Positions 36,021 to 46,588 of a stretch of DNA of 64,000 nt are shown here, piece after piece (the first letter of the stretch is position 1; every line of letters starts with the position of its first letter). The notes under the pieces are model-generated. The model made no database searches and was not told where the DNA came from. It was given only the letters and a program-made list of their open reading frames with translations. Origin of the DNA: Ridgeia piscesae (Eukaryota; Annelida; Polychaeta; Sabellida; Siboglinidae); contig JAODUO010000143.1 in assembly GCA_025642075.2 (NCBI GenBank), forward strand, positions 292,001-356,000, written 5' to 3'. The translations under genes and the position numbers were made by a program.

Positions 36021-36290
36021 GGTCCACCCTACTCGGTCCACCCTACTCGGTCTACCCTACTTGGTCCACCCTACTTGGTCCATCCTACTTGGTCCACCCT
36101 ACTTGGTCCACCCTACTTGGTCCACCCTATTTGGTCTACCCTACTTGGTCCACCCTATTTGGTCTACCCTACTTGGTCCACCCTACTTGGTCTACCCGAC
36201 TTGGTCCACCCTACTTGGTCTACCCGACTTGGTCCACCCTACTTGGTCCACCCTACTTGGTCTACCCGACTTGGTCCATGTCCTACTTGT
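36021..36290. repeat. 14-bp tandem array, about 19 copies
   Basis: Unit GGTCCACCCTACTT with TCTACC and TACCCG variants. Period 14 opens all three frames to the same peptide repeat. Confidence 0.96.
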
Positions 36291-36639
36291 GAAGACAGTC
36301 AGGTTCTCTGTCAACTTTGTTGTTTGCATAGAATATGTACAGTCATGTGTCCTGTCAACGCTTTGACATGTCCTAGCTATGTCTGTCTATGGGTGTCAAC
36401 TCTGTATGTGCACACAGACGCATGCTTGAACCCACACCAACATGCATGCACAAATACTGTGCATGCACATACATACATGTGCATGCAAACAGAATAACAA
36501 ATACCACGGTGACTTTGGCACCCTACATATAAGTGAAATACACACTGAGCTATTTGCAAAGATTTTTTTGTGATCAGATGCATGCAAACAATTTAATAAA
36601 ATATACCCTTTAAAACATATGACCCGTTTAGCAGCTGCC

Positions 36640-36711
36640 TGTCACAATGCAACCCCATGTCACAATGCAACCCCATGTCACAATGCAACCCCATGTCACA
36701 ATGCAGCCCCA
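36640..36711. repeat. 18-bp tandem repeat, four copies
   Basis: Unit TGTCACAATGCAACCCCA, the last copy with GCAGCC. Confidence 0.95.
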
Positions 36712-37969
36712 GCACACTTGAGAGTACTTCATGTCTTTATATATACACCTTGAGTGATGGTAATCCTTGGTAAATATACAGTGTACCTACCATACGTGTA
36801 ACGTTGATTTAAAATCCAGTTTAAATATGTGCACTGCTAGTTCTGAGAGCACGGCATGGCGGTAAATAAACAAACCCTTTCCCACGGTCACTGGCTAATA
36901 TCAGTGACTTTTGTACTCAATCCATATTAATTAGAGTTTAAATCTGTAAACTGGCAGGAACTAGCTAGCGCAATCCTGTCCTGATGGTCTTCAATCTTTC
37001 ATATTCAATGGAGAACTATTTGAGTGACAGTATTTGAAGACAGTCGTTGACAGCTGACTGGGTCTACAGTAAACGAAGCCCTGGTCAACTACACACAATA
37101 CGAGTACTGCAATAGATCAGGTGATGATTATACCCTACATATAAAATATGTTGAAGCTGGCATAAAGCACCATCATTGACTGCTTGAGTCTACTGAATAC
37201 TGAGCTAGGAAGAGACCCAGGTGTATTGAGGGTGGGACAGGTTGATGGGGTGTGTATTGGGGTAGGGGTTGACCAGATTGTCTGTCAAACAGTTGATGAG
37301 TGAAGTGTTTGCTGCAATACACTGTCCAACCATGTCATTGACTCAGTGTAAACTCCTTTGTATTGACCCAGAACCCACTCAATCACACACTAGCCTTGAT
37401 ATGTCACTCAAATTCACACGAACAAACATCATCCATATCTTAAACCCAGCAAGTTACTATGATAGGAACGAAACAAGGCATACATACCTAAAAACACAAC
37501 TTTTAAGCTCGACTGAACTTTTGATTGAAAGCATTAATTTTGAGATGTTCACAGACTGGTTATGTTGGGCTTGAAATGTAGATTCTAATCCTGTATGTAT
37601 CATAATTATTTCATGGAATTGGATATTTAAAATCATTAAATTCCTAGAGATCTGAAAACATATAATAATAGATGTCAATAAACATACAGTAAAATAGTTA
37701 CTATAGTATATTTTACAGGCACCTGAAATCATAGTATCTGAACAACTGAATACATAAAACCACTATGGCATGTCGTGTTACTTTTGTAATGAATGTAACA
37801 TAATCCAGAAGCAATTTACATACTGATAGAAACAAGATATTCTGCTACATCAGGGTACATTCTGCATGGGAATCTATCTACTTCATGAGTATCTAGTGGA
37901 GTTTTATTTTTGTGACCACAAGTCAAATCCCAAAGTCAAGGGCTGCTTGTAATCACTGTGCCATGTTTA
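36712..37969. other. Unique sequence, no gene seen
   Basis: No recognised exon or element. The 37269-37574 open stretch has no splice support. Confidence 0.35.
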
Positions 37970-38240
37970 AGGCGTATCTAAAGGGAAGACAATGGCGGCA
38001 CGGAGGCAAAGGGTTGGGAGAGGGATGACACAGCTAGGTAGACTGAAGTCCCAGATCCCAGGGGAAGGGAGGGAATGGGGGAGAATGCTCTCCCTGCTAA
38101 CTATAGTGTTTCCCTTGTGCCCTAGCTGACTGCCGTTGTATTAACATGCAAATAGGGTGATTTGTAAAAGGGTGGGTGACCTCGTTAAATGTCCCTAAGC
38201 TCCCTGGCAGTAAAGGGGGAAACAGGCTGATGACCAGTTG
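37970..38240. promoter_or_regulatory. GC-rich island with YY1-, POU- and G4-type motifs
   Basis: CAATGGCGGCACGG (YY1-like, 37990-38003), a G-quadruplex motif at 38061-38081 (GGGGAAGGGAGGGAATGGGG), and CATGCAAATAGG (POU octamer, near 38145). A candidate enhancer by motif content only. Confidence 0.3.
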
Positions 38241-38483
38241 ACCAGAGGCTTACACTCTCGCTTGACCTGTGCTGACCAACAGTTTACAGCAGGGTATAGT
38301 CACAGAGAGGTGGATTAACTGCAGCTGTGTGGTCACTCTATGGTCAGTGTGTGTCCACTGGACACTGGTGGACAGCACAGGGTCAGTGGATATAACTGGA
38401 CATTACAGACTGGACATAGGAGACAAGGGAAACACTAGAGAAAACCTACCCAGTGGAGAGATGGCACACACAGGTAAAATTGT

Positions 38484-38640
38484 TATGTGTATGTATGTGT
38501 GTATGTACACACGTATGTATCTGTGTGTATGTATGTGTTTATATATACAACATATGCATGCATATGCCCACACACATATGCGCATATACACACACATGTG
38601 CACACACAACACACACGCGTGCGCATGCACACACACACTC
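38484..38640. repeat. Alternating TGTA / CACA microsatellite
   Basis: TGTATGTATG and ACACACACAT runs with ACACACGCGTGCGCATGCAC at 38609-38628. Z-DNA-prone. It follows a weak donor-like CACACAG|gtaaaa at 38473. Confidence 0.9.
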
Positions 38641-40370
38641 CTCTAAATGACCACTTGGACATACATACAACAAACGCAGTTGAACCTTCCAACTTGGGTG
38701 ACAAACAATACACAAGATGGGCTTAAAATCTGATTGCGTAAATATATAAAATGGATGTAAGACAATGGACACGGACTGGGGGAGGAGGGTGACTGTCACC
38801 AGTACGTTGACCTGTCAGCTCCGTCAGTTCTTTCTGCTGGGGGAGTCTAGGTGGGGGGTGTACTGGCATCTGTGGCTGTGACCACAACCCTGTCACGGTC
38901 CAGCGACTTAGACATCTGGACAGACTTGGGTACATAGACACAAATTAAACCTGACTAAATGCATACCAATTAATACAGGCCACACACACACACACACACA
39001 CGGGCCACACACTGGACATTGGTCCAGTTTCCAAGGCACCGTGTTTCTACTATAGCAATTCCTGTCAGGTGTACATGACTATCAAACATATGTTTGTAAT
39101 CAACAATATAATTTTATGAAGAAATATTCTGTTAAAAATCTGGTTTCTATGAAGTTTTGTAAACTGATTCTTTTTCACTTTTTAAATTAACATAAATTAA
39201 TATTATACAGTGCACACATTTATAACCTGCACAAATTCCCATGCACAACCTTGAAAGAGAAGCCGGTGCATTACATATCAAAATTCAAACCGCAGTCCTT
39301 GAATGCGAACTAATTTTAAAAGAATAAAACATCATGTTATCGTCAAGAAGATACGTGACAGGACATGCCATTACTGTTTATGGTTGGTTCTAACAGCTGG
39401 GTTAGGAGATCTTCATATGGGGTCATCTAGTGCAGATTGGCTCCCTAGGTTTGTCCACAAGGGGAGCATGAACCAAACCACGGAGTGTTGTAATTTATGA
39501 CATCTGTTTAAAACCGTACAATCGTTGTGATATCACAAGATATGATCAGATTTGTTTATCTGTGCACATATAGCTGCACTGATACGTAATTTGAGTGTGA
39601 CACGCGTCGTCAAGCTATGAATGTCACATCTGTCACAGAGACACCACCTGCATACAGATGAGTGTTTCACCATTGTAAAGACAACATTTATAAAGTTGTG
39701 TGCTCAGCCGTACAACTATTGCTGTGTCGTTGGATGCTGCCAGATGTCTTAATGCAGTCGTCATTAGAATAGGGAGCAGATGGGACTCTATTTAAATAGT
39801 GGACCTCAGAAACATATCAATTGTGTGTCTACATTCATTCATGCATGATTCTCAGTATTTTGACTGATTCGTATTTTACCCCATCTCAAACCTCTTAGGC
39901 CCCCCCCGTCTTTATAGAAAAGGTTTACATTTAAATGCAAAACATCAAATAAAACATAATATAACATCAGCACAGCCACTTCAAGGGAGATGTGAAATGT
40001 TAATCAATAGAACAGCATATCTAAATTGTAGACTTGGTACCAAATTGAACCATTAAGAGGCAATTTGTAGGATGATTTTGTTACTTTCATAGGGCATTGT
40101 GTGAACCCCTTCGTGTGTACCATCATCATAATCTAGCTCCACATGGTGTCTACTGTCACAGACACGTCACCATCATTGTACACCACATGCTGTCACCCTG
40201 TCAAAGACACTCCCAGTGTCACCCCAAGCAAATACACCCTATTTATCCACCCCGACAACAATAGAAATGGTGCTAATTTGGTGGCAGCAAACTTTATGAT
40301 CTTTAATACACCTGCGATTCTGCTTAGTTTGTCGATCTTGCACATATTACCTGGTGCACCTGCGTGCTAA
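38641..40370. other. Unique sequence, (CA)n at 38982-39001
   Basis: A 75-codon open stretch at 40143-40370 (start ATG, contains PDNNRNGANLVAANFMIF) looks mildly coding but has no splice or homology support. Nothing else recognised. Confidence 0.35.
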
Positions 40371-40560
40371 TTAGCCCCACTCCAGGTGCAACTGTCCACA
40401 CCCTGGGTGGGGGTGGGTGGAGGGAAGGGGTGCTTCCTCATTACACACCCCTGATGGCTGGAGGTGTATGGGAAGACAATGGGCCGACTCAACCCTCCAA
40501 TGACACCATGAGTGCCTTTGTTAACAAGCCCAGGAGAGGCTAGTTATCATTTTTAAACAC
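40371..40560. promoter_or_regulatory. GC-rich island with strong G-quadruplex motif
   Basis: GGGTGGGGGTGGGTGGAGGG followed by AAGGGG (40404-40430) has five closely spaced G-runs. Flanked by CTAATTAGCCCC (40368-40379). Regulatory role inferred. Confidence 0.3.
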
Positions 40561-40699
40561 CCTGTCACTGTAACTTCCCCCCTACATGAATCACGTTTGT
40601 TGACATTCAAATGTACAGCAGGTGGATAGGTTTTAAAATGTGAATGGTTTTTAATTAAAGCTGTCAAAAGAATCAACTATGATCGTCCAACAGGGCATT

Positions 40700-41115
40700 T
40701 TTTAAAGTTTAAATTGCGCCATGTTATATTATGCAGATGTAAAACTATTTCTGCCAAAATTTGGACTACGTTCAGTCAAAATTATTTAATAGTTTGTTTG
40801 ATAACTTCATAAAAATTACATAAAAAACATTTTAACAAACTGTGTTGATATTCAAATAACAGTGAAAATAAACAACAAATCCTTAAAAACTTAATGGCAC
40901 ATATTTAATTTGTAAAAGTGTATATTGTCTCATGTTCTGCAGAGGTAGAACAAGTCATGTACTTCTACAAAATTTGGACTATGTCCAGCTAGAAGTAATT
41001 TAATAACAATAACCTCATAAAAACTAGATAACATGTTTTCACAAACCATATTTACATGCAATTACCAGTGAAAATAAACAGCAAATCCTTAAAAATACCT
41101 AAACAGTGCATGCTT
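40700..41115. repeat. Two-copy tandem duplication, 213-bp period
   Basis: AAAATTTGGACTACGTTCAG (40756) and AAAATTTGGACTATGTCCAG (40969) begin parallel segments ending CAGTGAAAATAAACAACAAA and CCTTAAAAA. Diverged by roughly a fifth. Confidence 0.8.
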
Positions 41116-42202
41116 AACAGGCGAATGTGTCGGGCGACAGTCATAGTTAAATTTTTGTTAAATGAATTATATTGCGTTATCTGACAATTATGTACGCAAA
41201 ATTAGAGAGAAAAGTTTCTCGTTGCTGGAAAAGTATAGTTTACTTATTTAATTTTGTACGGATTTGCTACAAACCCATAAAACGCTAGGTTATAAGTGTT
41301 TGTTTTTTTACAAATGGCACAGCAATTCTTGCACAACTTCATAAATTTGGCCGGCACTGAAATGGTTAAATGAATCCCATCTATGAAACATACACGCTTG
41401 ACTTGTTTCATGTTAGCAATTCCCTATCTATTCACCCCATGTTCCCCGTCCGGTAGGTCATATACAGTCTTTTTCAAACAATTTAGTGATGAATTTTCAA
41501 GACGTTTCCTTAAAGATGCAGTAAAACTATTATGTCCATATTCTCCAAGAGCCTTCTGTAGACCGCAGAGTGGAAAAGTTGCATCTCTTGGTCACTTGAC
41601 AAAAGCTACCATCTTGACAACATTGTCCTGATATGCACCTACCTCTGACAGGAATGTACCTTTGATACAAGAATGAACGTTTCACTTCTAAAATTAAACC
41701 ACTACCACTAAACCCATTTCAAATCACTAAAAACCCAACTGGCAAGATAAATACTTGAAGGCCAGCCACATGTAATTACCCTGCCCTCTTGAGGCTCAAG
41801 CCACAGGGCAAGCCTGGTGGCAGGCAAGGCACCCTTCCCTCCCCAAGACATTGTTTATCACCCTAGACATTGATTTATCAGGTTTCAACAACATAGGCAA
41901 ACACTAATAGGGTCTTTCTTCCCGGTGGTCAATATGGAGACACTTGTTACTGACAACATATGTGAGACTCCCCTGTACTTAGAGACTTTTATATGCTTAG
42001 CTCTCCCTCTTAATTACAGGTTGAATCAACCTGAGCCGCAGTGCCACACCTTATATTTCAAGATGAACAAAACTGTGAAAGTTTCCAAACTGGGGACTGA
42101 GATATTCATATTATTAACTAAACTACATTTATAATTATTATATTAATGATTGATCAGGTTGAGTCATTATAATTATAATAAAATAAGATAATATATATGA
42201 AA
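41116..42202. other. Unique sequence, no gene seen
   Basis: A GC-rich conserved-looking stretch at 41760-41880 (GTAATTACCCTGCCC). The 82-codon open stretch at 41383-41631 has no splice support. Confidence 0.35.
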
Positions 42203-42205
42203 TTA

Positions 42206-42264
<59 letters not shown>
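42203..42264. repeat. (TA)n microsatellite
   Basis: TA dinucleotides, about 30 units. Confidence 0.97.
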
Positions 42265-42268
<4 letters not shown>

Positions 42269-42306
42269 AAATATGTGTAATATTAAATATAAACATATTC
42301 ATGTCA

Positions 42307-43132
42307 GTAGAGGCCACAGTCAGACCCTAGCTGCCCTAATAGAGGCCACAGTGAGACCCTAGCTGCCCTGATAGAGGCCACAGTGAGACCCTAGCTGCCC
42401 TAATAGAAGCCAACGTCAGACCCTAGCTGCCCTAGGAGAGGCCACAGTGAGACCCTAGCTACCCTAGTAGAGGCCAGTCAGACCCTAGCTACCCTAGTAG
42501 AGGCCACAGTTAGTAGAGGCCACAGTCAGACCCTAGCTGCCCTAATAGAAGCCACAGTGAGACCCTAGCTGCCCTAGTAGAGGCCACAGTCAGACCCTAG
42601 CTACCCTAGTAGAGGCCACAGTCAGACCCTAGCTACCCTAGTAGAGGCCACAGTTAGTAGAGGCCACAGTCAGACCCTAGCTGCCCTAATAGAAGCCACA
42701 GTGAGACCCTAGCTACCCTAGTAGAGGCCAGTCAGACCCTAGCTACCCTAGTAGAGGCCACAGTTAGTAGAGGCCACAGTCAGACCCTAGCTGCCCTAAT
42801 AGAAGCCACAGTGAGACCCTAGCTGCCCTAGTAGAGGCCACAGTCAGACCCTAGCTACCCTAGTAGAGGCCACAGTCAGACCCTAGCTACCCTAGTAGAG
42901 GCCACAGTTAGTAGAGGCCACAGTCAGACCCTAGCTGCCCTAATAGAAGCCACAGTGAGACCCTAGCTACCCTAGTAGAGGCCACAGTCAGACCATAGCT
43001 ACCCTAGTAGAGGCCACAGTCAGTAGAGGCCACAATGAGACCCTAGCTGCCCTAATAGAAGGCACAGTGAGACCCTAGCTGCCCTAGGAGAGGCCATAGT
43101 GAGACCCTAGCTGCCCTAGTAGAGGCCACAGC
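42307..43132. repeat. 32-bp array with 254-bp higher-order repeat
   Basis: Basic unit AGAGGCCACAGTCAGACCCT plus AGCTGCCCTAGT. A truncated 16-bp unit (AGAGGCCACAGTTAGT) occurs at about 42508, 42652, 42762, 42906 and 43018. The spacing alternates 144, 110, 144, 112 bp, so a block of about 254 bp has itself been duplicated. Confidence 0.96.
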
Positions 43133-44495
43133 CAGCCTGTGTGGTTTGTTTTCCCGTCAGTGTCTCTTGCTCTGTCTGCTTCCTGCAGTCACCAACACCC
43201 CTCTCCCAAGGGAATAGCCCTTCTCTCCCCAGCCAAACCCTCTTTGTCCCCTTTCCACATGGGGCAGATCATAGTCATCCTGCTAGACAAATCTGCAACT
43301 ACATTACCCTACCCCCTCCAGTCACCCTACAGGGGTCTGTCTCCCAGTCTGCCAGCATCCACCCAGCCATGCTACATTCAGACTCTCTAACTCATATCAA
43401 CCAGGTCTTGTGAAAGGCTTATGACAGACACAGACTGGTCCCACCAGGAGCTGTCATTACATTCATATTGACACTTCTAAAGGCAGCAATAATGATCCAA
43501 GAAGCAGCGACGCACAAGTGATATTATCAGTTCTTTCTCTTGCTTTATTCACTGTTGAGCGATAGACCGGAACTACAGTTCCGCCTGAGCAACTTCACTT
43601 GAACTTGTCTTGTAGAACTCACTGTAGTTTTCAGAAGAATCAAAGTCCTTGTTCATATTAAATGTGTCTGGTCAAACCTTGTTTCAATCTGTGTTTAAAT
43701 AAATGCTGACTAAAGAATAATAATACATTGTAAATAACAATAAGAGCAGTAAGTTATAAATAACAAAAGCAATACGGTAACTATTGCGTGTCTAAATCCA
43801 TGGAATCCAAGTAAAAGAGCTGCATCAAAAGAAATGGGTTGATCAATCGAAATATCAAATCAAAATACTGAATCAAAATATCAAATCAATAAGAAAATTA
43901 GTTCTCAATGGTTAGATGGACATGGCTGGAGAGTAAAGTCAAACATATAAAGTCATAAAGGTAAACATGCAAGATCCCACCCCTTTATAAAGAAGAAAAT
44001 ATTGCTAAAAAGAAGAAGACATTGCTAAGTGCAGTGTTGAGAGCACTGTAAAGGCACTGACCTGTCAGCCGCCATGCTCAAAGTAAACTTCACCTGGCTT
44101 CATCACAATCTACAATCTAACTTTAATCACCAACCAGACTTGAATTTAATGTGTCAAATCAATTTAAATTGCAGTGGGCAGTTTGATGTTGAGAGCTGAG
44201 CTGATGCTATTAGCCTGTGTCTCAAAGTGTCAGGTACAGCCACCTCTGTATCAATACAGTGGAGATGTTCTTTTAATACTGATCACATTTTAATGTCAGA
44301 TCCATCAGCTTGAAGTCTGGTCTCTTGCCGTACATGGATGAACACATTAATGGGATCTTAAAGGTAGTCAGCTTACTGTAGCTACATGTCTTAATGAGAA
44401 CTTTATTGTAATTACAGCCACATGTATAACTGCGAGTCTGTGTCTATTGAAATACATGTATACAACCTATCAAAGTGCAAATAATATAAAACTCT
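43133..44495. other. Unique sequence, no gene seen
   Basis: C-rich to 43400, then AT-rich. CGGAACTACAGTTCCG at 43568-43583 is a short dyad. ATCAAAATATCAAATCAA-type words repeat at 43850-43890. Confidence 0.35.
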
Positions 44496-44496
44496 G

Positions 44497-44531
<35 letters not shown>

Positions 44532-44535
44532 GTGT
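44496..44535. repeat. (TA)n microsatellite
   Basis: TA dinucleotides ending in TGTGTG. Confidence 0.95.
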
Positions 44536-44732
44536 GTAGATTTGTAATAAATTGGTACCGAAGCAACACTTCCTCTGAGCAGGACATGGTTTCTCAATCA
44601 GCGCCAATCATTTACACTTTCACTATATGGCAGGGAGAAGGAGAATATTTAAATTGGGATGATTTAATTTTAAAGTGTGAAATAAACATTTGAACTTGGA
44701 TGGCGCAATACAATCTCTTGCTTGAAACTTTG

Positions 44733-44925
44733 ATGTCAAACTGTGTGACTACTTTACAATAACTTATGCCCATGGACTTGTATAGCAAGTAACCGTGTAC
44801 ATGTCATATAATCTCCTTCATGTCAAATCTTGTGGACACTTTAAAATAACTTATGCCCATGTACTTGCATAGCAAGTAACAATGCACATGTAGTGAAATC
44901 TTGTTCGTGTCAAATATTGTAATCT
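44733..44925. repeat. 88-bp tandem duplication, two copies plus a partial
   Basis: TGTCAAACTGTGTGACTAC (44733), TGTCAAATCTTGTGGACAC (44821) and TGTCAAATATTG (44908) begin successive copies, sharing ATAACTTATGCCCATG and ATAGCAAGTAAC. Confidence 0.85.
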
Positions 44926-45136
44926 TCCGTGTGATGTTAAAATCCTTGCAGCTTGATAAATACATCTTAACTAAATGAAGACAATGAGTGTCACTGTAGA
45001 TCTGTGCTTGTTGGAGTAATAGTGTGACAGTGGCAGTGACTCTATGTGACATTTCCTTCACAACTCTTTGCAGGCTAACTACAACACCATAGCTAAAACT
45101 AGTTATCATCAAAATTAATGTAATATATCTTGATAT

Positions 45137-45345
45137 GGAATGTATTGTTAATGGCTCCAAGATTTTTTTTGTAAGAAATTAACTTACTTAGGAGCATAGT
45201 TTGTGAAACGTACAACATTTCGAACCATCAGCTGTGAGTCTTGGTCATGTGACCAAGATTTATTTTATGTGGCCAAGACTCGCAGCTGATGGGTTGAAAT
45301 GTTGTACGTTTCAGAAACTATGCTCCAAAGTGAAGTATCACTGTG
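45137..45345. mobile_element. Inverted pair of the GATGGGTCGAAACGTTG repeat family, hairpin
   Basis: A minus copy (about 45240-45137) and a plus copy (about 45241-45345) meet head to head. GAGCATAGTTTGTGAAACGT, ACAACATTTCGAACCATCAG on the left pairs with CAGCTGATGGGTTGAAATGT and ACGTTTCAGAAACTATGCTC on the right around a spacer of about 22 nt. The minus copy extends to TTGGAGCCATTAACAATACA, as in the 23.5-kb copy. Arms of over 60 bp would fold into a stable hairpin. Confidence 0.65.
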
Positions 45346-46132
45346 CTTACAGTATGGACAAATGGTGGATGTTATTAAATTGTCTTGTTTGACGCTAGCC
45401 TAGGAAAGTAGGTCTGACCTCACTGCATATATTTTAATGTGCCATACAAGCCAACAAAGGCGACTCACTGCATATTCTATTAGCTGTAATCGAGGACACT
45501 TGAAGTATGAGTCACACAAGGTGTTTAAATGTAAAGTAACTCACTACGTACTCTAACAGCCATAATTTGGGTCAAACACCCCACCTGAGTGACATACTTG
45601 GGGTTCTAATCCCGGGCAACAACTGACAAAGCCCAGTAAGACACCCTGCAATCACCCTTCCTTTGGAGACAGCTTACATTCACAGCCACCCCATCTGTCC
45701 CACCCTTCATACCCCTAATCCCCCTACACAAATGTAAGGGGCACTTTGTCCCCCTCTGTGGGTGATGGTGTAGTCAGGTATAACAGTGAACCAGCAGTGT
45801 CCTGCATTCTACACTTTTGTACCCTTGGAGGGGAGATGTGAATGGGGACAGGGCATAAGTAGCCTAATCCTCACTTGGAACCACCTGTACCACTCTGCAG
45901 GAGTAAAACACCCCTACAGACCCTGTATGGGTAAATCACCTGTACTGCCCAGAGACACACACACACACCTTAGATAGTGACACACACACAGGTGGCTGAG
46001 TGCTTGAGGTTACTCCTCAGTTAGGTTGTCTGTGTCTGGAAGTTACTTCTACACATGCAGAGGTACACTGTAGACAGTGACAGTCCTGGTGGAAGTGTAA
46101 CATGTCAGGTGTATATTTTTCACATACGGTGA
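45346..46132. other. Unique sequence, no gene seen
   Basis: Contains GGGTTCTAATCCCGG at 45600-45614, one base from a tRNA B-box, without a matching A-box or fold. (CA)n at 45957-45967. Confidence 0.35.
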
Positions 46133-46140
46133 GTGCCTGG

Positions 46141-46580
46141 TAGGGCTGGAACGATACTCCGGTACACCCCGATACACATGGCGCGGTGTGGTACAAGATA
46201 GTGAAGACACAACTGTCATATGCGATATGCTGCAGTAAACAAAACGGTATTTATTCATGATGCACTTTATTTGTGATGCACTAAATGTCCAGTGAATAAC
46301 ACAGAGCTTTGTCTCTGTACTGAAACCACATTGACTTATATCATGTAGCTGTGTAATTACTAACAAACTATAATTTAGATAAAACGTTTACACAGTATTC
46401 TGTTTTTAAATCTCGCATGCAATTTGGTCTCCAAGTTATGAGACGACCTGACACCTGCAGTGTCGTTGCCTTGTACCTAGGCATGCCCAACACAGTATGT
46501 GTCACGATACATATCATATCGTCTCCTCTATATCATGATACATATCATACCACAAAGTAGTGTATCATTCGGACCACCAG
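46141..46580. mobile_element. Putative hAT-like non-autonomous element (MITE)
   Basis: The left end TAGGGCTGGAACGATACTCC resembles hAT terminal repeats. The right end, read inward, is GGTCCGAATGATACAC. Flanking octamers GTGCCTGG (46133-46140) and GTGTCTGG (46581-46588) agree at 7 of 8 positions, as an aged 8-bp target duplication would. Repeated CGATACATATCATATCG-type words lie near the right end. No transposase remains. Confidence 0.4.
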
Positions 46581-46588
46581 GTGTCTGG

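Noticed and set aside
38269..38646. 125-codon frame running into a CA/TG microsatellite
   Set aside because: The second half is microsatellite translation; the CACACAG|gtaaaa donor-like site in it is weak and stands alone.
41383..41631. 82-codon plus-strand open frame
   Set aside because: No splice support and AT-rich surroundings; within chance for this window size.
44804..45160. 118-codon minus-strand open frame
   Set aside because: Overlaps the 88-bp duplication and the edge of a dispersed repeat; no domain recognised.
45601..45614. tRNA B-box-like GGTTCTAATCCCGG
   Set aside because: No A-box at the right distance and no cloverleaf pairing visible.
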